Source: Stutzerimonas stutzeri (lineage in GTDB: Bacteria > Pseudomonadota > Gammaproteobacteria > Pseudomonadales > Pseudomonadaceae). Taken from it: DNA of 64,000 bases. Numbering within the stretch: the stretch's first letter is position 1; each line of letters opens with the position of its first letter. A program made the position numbers and the translations under genes. Below, piece after piece: positions 35,604 through 46,649 of this stretch. Under the pieces are notes generated by a model. It did no database searches. It was not told the DNA's origin and worked only from the letters and a program-made list of their open reading frames with translations. The stretch covers positions 418,305-482,304 of the forward strand of contig NZ_JANGEY010000002.1 in NCBI RefSeq assembly GCF_024451105.1. Direction: 5' to 3'.

Positions 35604-36890
35604 CTAGGCACGCTCGTCCCGCCGACGCTTGCTGGCGTACATGGCGGCATCCGCACGGCGCAGCAGTTCGGCCTCGCTCTCGCCGTCCTCGGGGTAGATC
35701 GCGATGCCGACGCTCGAACCGATCGCGCGGAGCGAACCGCTCAGCTCGACCGGCCGACTCAGCGCCGCACGAATCCTCTCCGCCAGCAGCGAGGCCTGCG
35801 CCGGTTCGCGGATCTCCTCCAGCAGCACGACGAACTCGTCGCCACCGATGCGCGCCACGGTGTCGGTCTCGCGTACGCTCTGCTGCAGACGCCGGGCGGT
35901 CTCCTGCAGCAGCAGGTCGCCGGCGGCATGCCCCAGCGCATCGTTGACCTGTTTGAAGTCGTCGAGGTCCAGGTACAACAGCGCCAGCCGTCCGCCGCTG
36001 CGCTGCCCTCTGGCCAGCGCCGCCTGCACCCGCTCGAGAAACAGAGCCCGGTTGGCCAGGCCGGTCAGCGCATCATGCCGCGCCGCCTGCTCCAGATGGG
36101 CATACAGCCGCTTGCGCTCGATGGCGGTTGCGACCTGAGCCGAGACGAACTGCAGCAGTTCCAGATCCTGCGCGCCGTAGCTCCCGCCGAGCGGACTGGC
36201 CAGCAGCAGGGCACCGATCGCGCCCTGCCGGGAGTCGAGAGGGAGACCGAGCCAGCAGACCTCCCCCGCCAGGCCGCTCAGCAGCAGCGGCTGCCCGCCG
36301 CCGACCACCCGCGCGCCCAGCTCGACGGCCGCCACGGACAGCCGCGAGTCGCCGACGGGCGACGAGGAAAAGGCCAGACGCTCGCCCCGCTCGTCGCAGA
36401 GAACGACGAAGAAGCCCTGCACGGCCAGCAGCTCGCCGACGATCAGCCGGATGCGCTCGAACAGCGCCGGCAGATCCCGCGCCGCATGGGCCGCCTCGGA
36501 GATCGCATAGAGCGCCGCCTGCAGCCGTTCGGCTCGCTTGCGCAGGGTGATGTCGCGCGCCACGGCGATCCGTACCCCTTCGCTCGCCGACCAGCACGCC
36601 GACCACTGGATATCCACATAGCTGCCATCCTTGCGCCGGTAGCGGTTCTCGAAGCTCGCCTTGGGTTGACCGGACATGATCTCGCGAGCCGCCTGCAGGG
36701 TTCGCTCGCGATCCTCGGGCGCGACCAGCTCGAGCATCGGCCTGCCAACCAGCTCTTCGGGGCGATAGCCGAAGATCCGCTCGCTGGCGGCGCTCAGGTA
36801 GAGGAAGCGCCCCTCGGCATCGACGACGCAGACGGCATCCATCAGCAGATCGACGACCTTGGCCAGTGGTGGGGGATTGTCGTCCTTCAT
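35604..36890 (-). CDS. PAS-GAF-GGDEF diguanylate cyclase
   Basis: A soluble 428-residue c-di-GMP synthase: PAS/PAC (about 8-125), GAF (about 130-262) and GGDEF (about 268-425). The active-site motif is an intact GGDEF (349-353), and an RETD inhibitory site lies exactly five residues before it (340-343), so the enzyme should be active and product-inhibited. No EAL domain and no membrane helix. It is convergent with the proS-lipoprotein pair. The sensed signal is unknown; c-di-GMP also controls LapD encoded 23 kb away. Confidence 0.92.
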   Translation of the reverse strand: MKDDNPPPLAKVVDLLMDAVCVVDAEGRFLYLSAASERIFGYRPEELVGRPMLELVAPEDRERTLQAAREIMSGQPKASFENRYRRKDGSYVDIQWSACWSASEGVRIAVARDITLRKRAERLQAALYAISEAAHAARDLPALFERIRLIVGELLAVQGFFVVLCDERGERLAFSSSPVGDSRLSVAAVELGARVVGGGQPLLLSGLAGEVCWLGLPLDSRQGAIGALLLASPLGGSYGAQDLELLQFVSAQVATAIERKRLYAHLEQAARHDALTGLANRALFLERVQAALARGQRSGGRLALLYLDLDDFKQVNDALGHAAGDLLLQETARRLQQSVRETDTVARIGGDEFVVLLEEIREPAQASLLAERIRAALSRPVELSGSLRAIGSSVGIAIYPEDGESEAELLRRADAAMYASKRRRDERA

Positions 36891-36984
36891 CGAAAGCCTC
36901 GTGACCGCGCCGCCAGTGGTCTGTGCGGCGGATTGCTCTGCTCGGATCGGCCGGCCGGATGCCGCGGAAACGCCGCCTCGCCCC

Positions 36985-37464
36985 TCACTCGGCCGGCAAG
37001 GCGGCCCCCAGCGCCAGCAGACGCTCGCGCAGCCCCTGCGCGGTCTGCTCGCCGGCGAGCTGCTCGCGCACGCGCCCCTCGGGATCGATCAGCCAGGTCA
37101 CCGGCAGCACCTGGCTCGCAGTCAGACCGAGCCGCGCCGCCGGATCAGCCGTCAGGTTGGTATAGCGGATCCCGAGGCTCTCCACCGCCCGGCGCAGCTC
37201 CTCGCCCGTCAAGGCGTCGAAGTTCACCCCCAGCACCCGCACCGGCTGCCCCTGTAACTGCTCGGCAAGGCGGTTGAGCTCCGGCACCTCCTTACGGCAG
37301 GGAGCGCACCACTCCGCCCAGTAGTTGACCACCAGCCAGCGCCCTTCCAGCTGCTCGGCCGCGACGGGACGCCCGTGCTGATCGCTCCCCCAGTCCGCGC
37401 CGCCACAGGCCGCCAGCAGCAGGAAGAGCCCCGCCAGCCAGTTCCGCCGCCACCCTCGTCGCAT
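36985..37464 (-). CDS. TlpA-like thioredoxin lipoprotein
   Basis: A 159-residue thioredoxin-fold protein with a lipoprotein-type signal (LLLAACGG, lipobox Cys20) and the redox motif WCAPC in NYWAEWCAPCRKEVPELN (about 47-64), plus cis-Pro LPVTWLIDPEGRV. It is probably tethered in the periplasm as a disulfide reductase of the TlpA/ResA type. It matches a thioredoxin gene at the same place in P. aeruginosa. Target proteins unknown. Confidence 0.88.
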   Translation of the reverse strand: MRRGWRRNWLAGLFLLLAACGGADWGSDQHGRPVAAEQLEGRWLVVNYWAEWCAPCRKEVPELNRLAEQLQGQPVRVLGVNFDALTGEELRRAVESLGIRYTNLTADPAARLGLTASQVLPVTWLIDPEGRVREQLAGEQTAQGLRERLLALGAALPAE

Positions 37465-37649
37465 CGCCCTTCCCCCCTTCGCCGCCGTGACCGCCCCCGC
37501 GGCGGCCCCCAGCAGCGACCTTAGCCGATGCCGGGGCCGGCAGCAAAACTGCGCAGCAGGTCACCTTCGCGACCGCCCTGTGCCACAGACTCGACGGACG
37601 GTGCCTTCCTATAATTCCCGGCGCATCGCCGAGACCAGTGGAGAACCCC

Positions 37650-38021
37650 ATGCTGTCGCACCACGACCAGCTGCTGCACACCCTGACCGCCCGGCAACTG
37701 GCCGCCGCCCGCCGCCAGGGCAGCGAGCGGAACGGCCGCGTCGTCGAGCTGGAGGTCGCCGCCTGGCTGCATCTGCCCGGCCTCAGCGACCTGCCGGTAT
37801 CGCTGCTGGTCAGCTACCGCGACGGCGACCAGCAGCGCGAGGTGCCGGTCGACCACGGACGCATCGACCCGCGCCAGCGCATCCTGCTCTCCGGCGTGGC
37901 CCGCCTGCCGGTGCAGCAGCAGCTCGAGGGCGTCGAGCTGCGCCTGCGCAGCGCGGTCGCGGCGCCGAACCTGCGCGTCGAGGATATCTTCGTCCAGCCG
38001 ATCGTCCCGCTGCCCGTCTGA
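37650..38021 (+). CDS. Conserved hypothetical protein
   Basis: A 123-residue protein, hydrophilic and mostly beta by eye (VAAWLHLPGLSDLPVSLLVSYRDGDQQREVPVDHGRID...VEDIFVQPIVPLPV), without signal or membrane segments. ATG at 37650 has a GGAGA site 7 nt upstream; a GTG four codons earlier is possible. A gene of this kind lies at the same place in other pseudomonads. No function recognised. It is convergent with yihY, 6 nt apart. Confidence 0.72.
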   Translation: MLSHHDQLLHTLTARQLAAARRQGSERNGRVVELEVAAWLHLPGLSDLPVSLLVSYRDGDQQREVPVDHGRIDPRQRILLSGVARLPVQQQLEGVELRLRSAVAAPNLRVEDIFVQPIVPLPV

Positions 38022-38027
38022 GGGCGC

Positions 38028-39266
38028 TCAGGACTCGCCCGCGGAACCGCCGAGCCACTGCGCCAGGCTGCCGCCGAGCCGCTCGCCGCGCACCCGCTCC
38101 AGCTCCAGCAGCGCCGCGCGCAGCGGCGGATACCAGGTTGCCGCCAGACCTTCCGGCAGCCGCTCGGGCAGCCGCGCCGAGGCCGGCAGCGGCCACGGGC
38201 TGCGCTCGAGCAACTGGTGCAGCGACAGGCCGGAGAGATCGCGGCAGAGCACCCAGTCGCCATTGCCGGTAGCGCTGACCAGCCGTTCGCCCTCGAGGAA
38301 GTCGATCAGCTCCGCCCAGTCCCCGTCGTCCATTCCCCAGCCGAGGCGGGCCAGCCCCTCGCGCGACAGCGCGCCCCCGCGCTGCTGGCAGGCATGGAAC
38401 TGCGCCAGCACGCCGAGCAGGTTGAGCAGCGGCGCTCGGGCGCCGCCACGCCAGCCGTCCGGCGCACCGAGGTGGCAGACCAGCTCGGCGCCAGCGAGCA
38501 CGATCAGCCAGCTCAGGTAGATCCACACCAGGAACAGCGGCACCGCCGCAAAGGCGCCGTAGATCAGCTGGTAGCCGGGAAACAGCGTGACGTAGAGGGC
38601 GAACAGCGCCTTGGCCGCCTCGAACAGCAGTGCGGCGCAGCTGCCGCCGATCAGCGCGTGACGCAGGCGCACCCGGGTATTGGGTACCGCAGCATACAGC
38701 AGGGTGAAGGCGGCGATGCCAGTGAACAGCGGGGTCAGGCCGAGCAGGGTCGCGGCGCCGGGCAGCGCCTCGGGGCCGGAGAGGAACTTCAGCGAGGTGA
38801 CGTAGGTGCTGGCGGCGAAGCCGGCGCCGAGCAGCAGCGGACCGAGGCTGAGGATCGCCCAGTAGAGCAGGAAGCTCGACAGCCCGCGACGGGCCCGGCG
38901 AACCCGCCAGATCTGGTTGAAGGCGCTCTCGATGGTCTTCAGGGTGAGCAGGGCGGTGACCACCAGCACCCCGACGCCGATCCAGGTCAGCTCGCGCGCC
39001 TGGCCGCTGAACGCGCTCAGGTGCTGCTGCACCTGCTCGCCCGCCGAGGGCACGAAACTGTCGAAGATGAAACGCTGGATGGGTTCGCCCAGATCGCGGA
39101 AGGCCGGCACCGCGGCGAGCATGACGAAGGTCACGGTCATCATCGGCACCACCGCGAACAGGGTGGTATAGGTCAATGCCGCGGCGCTCTGCGGTATGCG
39201 GTCGGCGAAGAAGCGCCGCAGCAGATGCTCGGCGAAGTCCCGGGCCCGCTGCAGGTGGGGATGCAT
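38028..39266 (-). CDS. yihY: YihY/BrkB family inner-membrane protein
   Basis: A 412-residue protein with six membrane helices in the first 290 residues ([56 protein letters not shown] type segments) and a soluble C-terminal domain (about 300-412). The family was once called RNase BN in error; its real role is unclear, with transport suggested. ATG at 39266 is used; an in-frame GTG lies two codons upstream. Confidence 0.85.
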   Translation of the reverse strand: MHPHLQRARDFAEHLLRRFFADRIPQSAAALTYTTLFAVVPMMTVTFVMLAAVPAFRDLGEPIQRFIFDSFVPSAGEQVQQHLSAFSGQARELTWIGVGVLVVTALLTLKTIESAFNQIWRVRRARRGLSSFLLYWAILSLGPLLLGAGFAASTYVTSLKFLSGPEALPGAATLLGLTPLFTGIAAFTLLYAAVPNTRVRLRHALIGGSCAALLFEAAKALFALYVTLFPGYQLIYGAFAAVPLFLVWIYLSWLIVLAGAELVCHLGAPDGWRGGARAPLLNLLGVLAQFHACQQRGGALSREGLARLGWGMDDGDWAELIDFLEGERLVSATGNGDWVLCRDLSGLSLHQLLERSPWPLPASARLPERLPEGLAATWYPPLRAALLELERVRGERLGGSLAQWLGGSAGES

Positions 39267-39312
39267 CGACACTCCTTGTGAACTGCGGCGCCTCCGGCGC
39301 CGTCGCGGTTAG

Positions 39313-40293
<981 letters not shown>

Positions 40294-40294
40294 G

Positions 40295-40702
40295 ATGGCG
40301 CGCAAGAACAAACCGCTGCCGGCGCTGGAGTGGCTGGAGCCGCGCCTGCGCCTGAGCCGCTGGACGAGCCTGGCGCTGTTTGCCGCGCTGATCGTGCTGC
40401 TGTCGGTGTGGTACCTGCGGATCGAGGAGCTGCACGGTGCCCGCCCCTGGGTGATCCTCGGCGTGCACCTGGTGCCGCTGGTCATCCTCGCCCCCGGCAT
40501 GCTGCTCGGCAACGCCCGGGTGCACGCCTGGGCCTGCTACGCGATCAACCTGTACTTCATCCAGGGCGTGGTGGCCGCCTTCCAGCCCGGCCGCCTGCTG
40601 TTCGGCGTCCTCGAGGCGACGCTCAGCGTGCTGCTGTTCTGCAGCGCCACCCTGTACACGCGCTGGAGCTTCCAGTACCAGCGCAAGCTGGCCGGGGAGT
40701 GA
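40295..40702 (+). CDS. DUF2069 inner-membrane protein
   Basis: A 135-residue protein with four predicted membrane helices (about 22-42, 52-68, 74-92, 98-118) and charged ends, of the DUF2069 family. Function unknown. It begins one base after the wrbA stop and ends just before a GC-rich hairpin convergent with hda. Confidence 0.85.
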   Translation: MARKNKPLPALEWLEPRLRLSRWTSLALFAALIVLLSVWYLRIEELHGARPWVILGVHLVPLVILAPGMLLGNARVHAWACYAINLYFIQGVVAAFQPGRLLFGVLEATLSVLLFCSATLYTRWSFQYQRKLAGE

Positions 40703-40712
40703 TGCGCAGATG

Positions 40713-40756
40713 CGCGGGGTGGGGGGGGCCGGTGCCGGGGGCCCCCCCACCCCGCG
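40713..40756. terminator. Strong G-tract hairpin between DUF2069 and hda genes
   Basis: A near-perfect inverted repeat of about 17 bp (CGCGGGGTGGGGGGG-type arm against CCCCCCCACCCCGCG) with one bulged G. It sits in the 60-nt gap between convergent stops and can terminate both transcripts. The run of eight G residues may also form a quadruplex. Confidence 0.75.
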
Positions 40757-40762
40757 TCAGCC

Positions 40763-41467
40763 TCACCAGCCCAGGGTTTCCTTCAGGAAGGGGATGGTCA
40801 GCTTGCGCTGCGCCTGCAGCGAGGCGTGGTCGAGCTGCTCGAGCAGGTCGAACAGCGAGTTCATGCTGCGCGAGCCGCGGGTGAGGATGAAGCGGCCGAC
40901 CTCGTCGGTGAGGTGCAGGCCGCGCCGCGAGGCGCGCAGCTGCAGGGCGCGCAGCTTGTCCTCGTCGGACAGGCCGTGGAGCTGGAACACCAGCGCCAGG
41001 GTGAGGCGCGACTTGAGGTCGGGCAGCTTGATCGGCACCTCGCGCGGCGGCGCCGAGGCCGACAGCAGCAGGCGCCGGCCGGCGTCGCGCAGGCGATTGA
41101 ACAGGTGGAACAGCGCCTCCTCCCAGGTCGGGTGGCCGGCCACCAGATCCACCTCGTCGATGCACACCAGGTCGCACTGCTCGAGGTTGTCCAGCAGCTG
41201 CGGGCCGTACATGGCCACTGCGTCCAGCGGCAGGTACACCGCACGGCCGCCGAACTGTTCCATGCGCAGGCAGGCGGCCTGCAGCAGGTGGCTGCGCCCG
41301 ACGCCCTCGGCGCCCCACAGGTAGATCAGGTTCTCCGCCCAGCCGACGTCGCTCTCGCACATGCGCTCGACGTACCCCAGCGCGGCCGCGTTGGCGCCGG
41401 GGTAGTAGTTGGCGAAGGTGGCGTCGTCGCGCAGACGCACACCCAGAGGCAGCTGGATGGGTTTCAT
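40763..41467 (-). CDS. hda: DnaA regulatory inactivator Hda
   Basis: Hda binds the sliding clamp and stimulates ATP hydrolysis by DnaA, preventing re-initiation. The 234 residues start with the clamp-binding motif QLPLGV (5-10), followed by a DnaA-like AAA+ domain: Walker A variant GAEGVGRSH (Arg in place of Lys, as in other Hda proteins), Walker B LVCIDEVDLVAG and sensor KLPDLKSRL. Its start overlaps the permease gene by 4 nt. Confidence 0.94.
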   Translation of the reverse strand: MKPIQLPLGVRLRDDATFANYYPGANAAALGYVERMCESDVGWAENLIYLWGAEGVGRSHLLQAACLRMEQFGGRAVYLPLDAVAMYGPQLLDNLEQCDLVCIDEVDLVAGHPTWEEALFHLFNRLRDAGRRLLLSASAPPREVPIKLPDLKSRLTLALVFQLHGLSDEDKLRALQLRASRRGLHLTDEVGRFILTRGSRSMNSLFDLLEQLDHASLQAQRKLTIPFLKETLGW

Positions 41468-42558
41468 GGGGACTCCGACGGCTCCTGCGAGCCATCGCCT
41501 GACTCACCGTAAAGTGCCGACAGTTTATAGAAGTCGTGCACATGGCGCAGCAGCACCATGACCACCGCAGCCACCGGCAGGGCCAGCAGCACGCCGGTGA
41601 AACCGAACAGCTGGCCGCCGGCGAGCACCGCGAAGATCACCGCCACCGGATGCAGGCCGATGCGGTCGCCGACCAGCAGCGGGGTCAGCCACATGCCTTC
41701 GAGCAACTGACCGACGCTGAACACCACAACCACGCCGAGCAGCGGATACCAGTCCAGGCCGAACTGGAACAGCACCGCCACCAGCGCCGCGACGATGCCG
41801 ACCACGAAGCCCATGTACGGCACCAGGCTGGCCAGCCCGGCGAGCACACCGATCAACAGGCCCAGCTCCAGGCCGAGCAGCGTCAGCCCCACGGCGTAGA
41901 CCAGCGCCAGCGCCAGCATCACCAGCAGCTGACCGCGCAGGAAGGCGCCGAGCACCTCGTGGCATTCGCCGGCCAGGCGCACCACCAGCCCCTCGCGACG
42001 GCGCGGCAGCAGGTTGCGCAGACGGGCGAGCAGCAGGTCCCAGTCGCGCAGCAGGTAGAAGCTCACCACCGGGATCAGCAGCAGGTTGCCCAGCCAGGCG
42101 AGCAGCGCCAGGCCCGACGAGGTGACCCGGGCGAGCAGCAGGCCGGCCAGGTCGGTGGCCTGACCGAGATGCTCGCCGAACAGCGTCTTGAGGCGATCGA
42201 GGCGCCAGAGCTCGGCCTGCAGGCCGAGCCGCTGCTGGCCCCAGGGCAGCGCGGTGCCCTGCAGCCAGTCGAGCATCAGCGGCGCCAGCTCGTAGAGACG
42301 CACCAGTTGGCGGCCGAGCAGCGGCACCAGCACCAGCAGCATGCTCAGCAGGAGCAGGCCGAACAGCGTGAATACCGCCACCACGCCCCAGGTGCGCGAC
42401 AGACCGCGCCCCTCCAGACGGTCGACCAGCGGGTCGCCGAGGTAGGCCAGCAGGGTGCCGACCAGGAACGGCATCAGCACCGGCTGCAGCTGCTGGATCA
42501 GCCAGCCGAGCAGCAGCAGGGCCGCCAGGCCCAGCCAGCTGCGGGAATCGGCGAACAT
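41464..42558 (-). CDS. AI-2E family (PerM-like) membrane protein
   Basis: A 364-residue inner-membrane protein with about eight helices and the family's repeated hydrophobic blocks (LVVRLAGECHEVLGAFLRGQLLVMLALALVYAVGL; LASLVPYMGFVVGIVAALVAVLFQFG; GMWLTPLLVGDRIGLHPVAVIFAVLAGGQLFGFTGVLLALP). The AI-2 export role holds for only some members; others are Na+/H+ antiporters. Cotranscribed with hda as in other pseudomonads. Confidence 0.87.
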   Translation of the reverse strand: MFADSRSWLGLAALLLLGWLIQQLQPVLMPFLVGTLLAYLGDPLVDRLEGRGLSRTWGVVAVFTLFGLLLLSMLLVLVPLLGRQLVRLYELAPLMLDWLQGTALPWGQQRLGLQAELWRLDRLKTLFGEHLGQATDLAGLLLARVTSSGLALLAWLGNLLLIPVVSFYLLRDWDLLLARLRNLLPRRREGLVVRLAGECHEVLGAFLRGQLLVMLALALVYAVGLTLLGLELGLLIGVLAGLASLVPYMGFVVGIVAALVAVLFQFGLDWYPLLGVVVVFSVGQLLEGMWLTPLLVGDRIGLHPVAVIFAVLAGGQLFGFTGVLLALPVAAVVMVLLRHVHDFYKLSALYGESGDGSQEPSESP

Positions 42559-42594
42559 GGGCGCTCTCCTTGTCGACCCCTGGGAACGCTCGCC

Positions 42595-43635
42595 TTACCA
42601 GGCGAACTGCAGACGCCCGGCGCCAGCCGCCGGCACCTGCAGCGGCGCCTGCGGGGCGTCCTGGGCGTCGACGGGCTGCGCCGGCAGCTCGTGCAGGCGC
42701 CCGAGCTGCAATTGGGAGCGCAGTTGGTCGGGGCTGGCATCGAGCCGATAGACCAGCTTGTCGCCGTCCACCGCCTGCAGGCGCGGTGCGAAGGGCTCGA
42801 GCAGACGCTGCAGGGTGGCGTAGCGGGCCAGGTCGTTGCCCTGCACCTCGAGGGTCAGGGCCTGCGCGGCGCGCGCGCCGGCGAAGCGACCGGCAAGCAG
42901 TTCGCCGACCTCCAGCAGCACAGCGTCGGCCAGCGCCGCCTGGCTGGCGGCGCTGCTGGCACCGGCGGCGCGCTCGCCGGCCACCCACAGCTGCCAGTCG
43001 GCCCGCCAGGCACCGTCGGCCTCCTTCGCCAGCACGGCCAGCAGGGCGTCGGCCGCGTAGCGCGCCGAAGCCTCCTGCAGGGCCGCGGCATCGCGGCTCT
43101 GCAGGGTCCGTGCATCGGCCAGCAGCTGCTCGTCGAGATCGCCCAGCGGCAGGCCGAGCGGCACGCCGCGATGCCGGGCGGCGGCATGCAGGACGTCGGC
43201 CTCCGGCTGTTCCTCGGTCAGCAGGGTGCTGCCAGCGACGCCCTCGCTGAGCCACCAGGCCAGCACGCTGGCGCGCTCGGCACCCAGCAGGCTCAGCCCG
43301 GCCTCGCGCAGCGCGTTCTGGCTGAGCACCGGGTCGAACACCACCGACAGGGTCACCGGCGTACCGGACTCGTAGACGTATTGCTGCACCAGTTGCTCGG
43401 GGTCGGCCAGCAACGGCCGCAGGCGGGCGTCCTGCGCCGCCTCGCGCTTGCCGGTCAGCCGCACCACCAGGGTCTGCAGGGCGCGGCCCATCGCCGCGGC
43501 GCGTTCGGTCGGGTCCTGCGAGGCCACCGGCTCGCGCACCTCGTACAGCCCCTCGACCTGGGCGGCGGTGACCGACAGGGTGGCGAACATCAGGCAGAAG
43601 GCAAACCAGCGGGCGATCGGGCGCATGGGGGGCAT
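42595..43635 (-). CDS. DUF2066 exported protein
   Basis: A 346-residue protein with a signal peptide (MPPMRPIARWFAFCLMFATLSVTAA) and the DUF2066 start VEGLYEVREPVASQDPTERAAAMGRALQTLVVRLTGKR. It is probably periplasmic; function unknown. A second in-frame ATG at 43626 would give a shorter signal sequence. It lies upstream of perM-hda and diverges from purM. Confidence 0.85.
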   Translation of the reverse strand: MPPMRPIARWFAFCLMFATLSVTAAQVEGLYEVREPVASQDPTERAAAMGRALQTLVVRLTGKREAAQDARLRPLLADPEQLVQQYVYESGTPVTLSVVFDPVLSQNALREAGLSLLGAERASVLAWWLSEGVAGSTLLTEEQPEADVLHAAARHRGVPLGLPLGDLDEQLLADARTLQSRDAAALQEASARYAADALLAVLAKEADGAWRADWQLWVAGERAAGASSAASQAALADAVLLEVGELLAGRFAGARAAQALTLEVQGNDLARYATLQRLLEPFAPRLQAVDGDKLVYRLDASPDQLRSQLQLGRLHELPAQPVDAQDAPQAPLQVPAAGAGRLQFAW

Positions 43636-43745
43636 CTCGACAAGGGTAACGGGCGCGCCAGACGCGCACCGGACAGGGCCTATACCTTAAACAGCCGCCC
43701 GGACGGCGGCAACCGCCCGTGATGGCCGCTCTCCGGCAAGAATGC

Positions 43746-43751
43746 TAGAAT
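43746..43751 (+). promoter_or_regulatory. Extended -10 element of purM
   Basis: TAGAAT preceded by TG one base upstream (TGCTAGAAT), about 40 nt before the purM ATG. No good -35 is visible, as expected for an extended -10 promoter. Confidence 0.5.
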
Positions 43752-43789
43752 CGCGCGCTTTCCCGCACTTCCCGCAAAGGCCCGCACTC

Positions 43790-44847
<1,058 letters not shown>

Positions 44848-44848
<1 letters not shown>

Positions 44849-45513
44849 TGGCCCAGCCCTGCAATGTGGTGGTGCTGATCTCCGGCTCCGGCAGCAACCT
44901 GCAGGCGCTGATCGACGGCATCGCCGACGGCGGCATCCCGGCCCGCATCGGCGCGGTGATCTCCAACCGCGCCGACGCCTACGGCCTGGTCCGCGCGCAG
45001 CAGGCCGGGATCGCCACCGCGGTACTCGACCACAAGGCGTTCGACGGCCGCGAGGCCTTCGACGCCGCGCTGATCGAGGCCATCGACGCCCACCGGCCCG
45101 ACCTGGTGGTGCTGGCCGGCTTCATGCGCATTCTCACACCGGGCTTCGTCCGCCACTACGCCGGCCGCCTGCTCAACATCCACCCCTCGCTGCTGCCCAG
45201 GTACAAGGGCCTGCACACCCACCAGCGCGCGCTGGAGGCCGGGGATGCCGAGCACGGCTGCAGCGTGCACTTCGTCACCGAGGAACTCGACGGCGGCCCC
45301 CTGGTCGTACAGGCCGTGGTGCCGGTGCGCGCGGGCGACACGCCGGAGACGCTGGCCAGCCGCGTGCAGATCGGCGAGCATCGCATCTATCCGCTGGCCG
45401 TGCGCTGGTTCGCCGAGGGGCGTCTGCGTCTCGGCCAGCAGGGCGCCGAACTGGATGGCGCCCCGCTGCCGGCCGGCGGCAGGCAGATCCGCGATCTGCC
45501 GCTGCCGTCCTGA
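44848..45513 (+). CDS. purN: Phosphoribosylglycinamide formyltransferase PurN
   Basis: PurN transfers a formyl group from 10-formyl-THF to GAR. The 221 residues contain VVVLISGSGSNLQALID (about 7-23), FMRILTPGFV, the catalytic NIHPSLLPRYKGLHTHQRAL (Asn, His at about 107-109) and GCSVHFVTEELDGGPLVVQ with the catalytic Asp. It overlaps purM by one base in TGATG. Normal length. Confidence 0.96.
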
Positions 45514-45549
45514 GACTCCGGCCGGCGTCAGCAACCCGAGGAGATCGTC

Positions 45550-46260
45550 ATGCGTCGCGCGTTACCGCTTGTCCTGGCCCTCTGCGGCCTGCCGACCGCC
45601 GCCCAGGCCCTGGAGCCCTTCAGCGCCCGCTATACCGCCGACTGGCAGCAGGTGCCGGTCAGCGGCAGCGCCGAGCGCCACCTGCTGAAGAATGCCGACG
45701 GCACCTGGACCCTGCAGTTCAAGGCCTCCATGCTGGTCGCCGGGCTGAGCGAGGAAAGTCGCTTCCGCCATGACGGCCAGCGCTTCGTGCCGCTCAGCTA
45801 CCGCTTCGAGCGCAGTGGTCTGGGCAAAGGCAAGAAGATCACCCACGACTTCGACTGGCAGGCCAAGCAGGTCACCGGCCGCGACCGCAACACGCCGGTC
45901 AGCCTGGTCCTGAAAAGCGGCCTGCTCGACAAGTCCACCTACCAGTTGGCCCTGCAGGAGGACGTCGCCGCCGGCAAGAAGAGCATGAGCTACCAGGTGC
46001 TCGACGGCGACGAGATAGAGACCTACGACTTCCGCGTGCTCGGCACGGAAAGCGTGCGGACCGAGGCCGGCCAGATCGAGGCGATCAAAGTCGAGCGGGT
46101 GCGCGACCCCACCCAGACCAGCCGCAAGACGGTGCTGTGGTTCGCCCGCGACTGGGACCACCTGCTGGTGCGCCTGCATCAGGTGGAGAAGGACGGCAAG
46201 GAATATCAGATCATGCTCAAGCAGGGCAGGGTCGACGGCCGCGAAGTCAAGGGCAACTGA
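45550..46260 (+). CDS. DUF3108 exported protein
   Basis: A 236-residue protein with a signal peptide (MRRALPLVLALCGLPTAAQA) and a beta-rich DUF3108 domain (LEPFSARYTADWQQVPVSGSAERHL...RDPTQTSRKTVLWFARDWDHLLVRLHQVEKDGKEYQI). Function unknown; family members follow purN in Pseudomonas. A good AGGAG-type site precedes the ATG. It ends before a 16-bp terminator hairpin. Confidence 0.86.
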   Translation: MRRALPLVLALCGLPTAAQALEPFSARYTADWQQVPVSGSAERHLLKNADGTWTLQFKASMLVAGLSEESRFRHDGQRFVPLSYRFERSGLGKGKKITHDFDWQAKQVTGRDRNTPVSLVLKSGLLDKSTYQLALQEDVAAGKKSMSYQVLDGDEIETYDFRVLGTESVRTEAGQIEAIKVERVRDPTQTSRKTVLWFARDWDHLLVRLHQVEKDGKEYQIMLKQGRVDGREVKGN

Positions 46261-46282
46261 CCCTCCGCCCCGTCACGTAGGA

Positions 46283-46320
46283 AACGCAGAACGCCCGGCA
46301 CTCGCCGGGCGTTCTGCGTT
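46283..46320. terminator. Perfect 16-bp hairpin after the DUF3108 gene
   Basis: AACGCAGAACGCCCGG / CCGGGCGTTCTGCGTT with a 6-nt loop, 22 nt after the stop. The stem's terminal TT/AA gives short T runs on both strands. Confidence 0.75.
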
Positions 46321-46369
46321 GCGGGCCGACGGCGTAAGCTGGTGACGACCGCACCCTGAGGGAAACCGC

Positions 46370-46633
46370 ATGGACACGCCCTACCGACCGCTGGCCTGCG
46401 ACCTGCACGACTACCTGGAGATCGCCTGCCTGTATGGCTACCGCCTGCGCATCGAACTGACCGACGGCGACTGGCTGACCGGGGTGGCGTTGGACACGCG
46501 CACCCTGTCCGGCAAGGAAGAGCTGCTGGTACGCAGTGCCGGCCGCGAACACGCGCTGCGCCTGGACCGCCTGCGCGCCATCACCGCGCTGACCCCGGGG
46601 GCACGCTTCGGCCGCGTCCTGCTGAACGGCTGA
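46370..46633 (+). CDS. rof: Rho-binding antiterminator (Rof/YaeO-like)
   Basis: Rof binds Rho and blocks its RNA-loading site. The 87-residue protein aligns by eye with E. coli Rof: YRPLACDLHDYLEIACLYGYRLRIELTDGDWLTGVALD (about 5-43) and REHALRLDRLRAITAL (about 59-74). It is a monocistronic small gene between the purMN-DUF3108 operon and the convergent DUF2058 gene. The family call is fair; direct Rho inhibition is inferred. Confidence 0.75.
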   Translation: MDTPYRPLACDLHDYLEIACLYGYRLRIELTDGDWLTGVALDTRTLSGKEELLVRSAGREHALRLDRLRAITALTPGARFGRVLLNG

Positions 46634-46649
46634 AGCGGCCCCGATGCGC

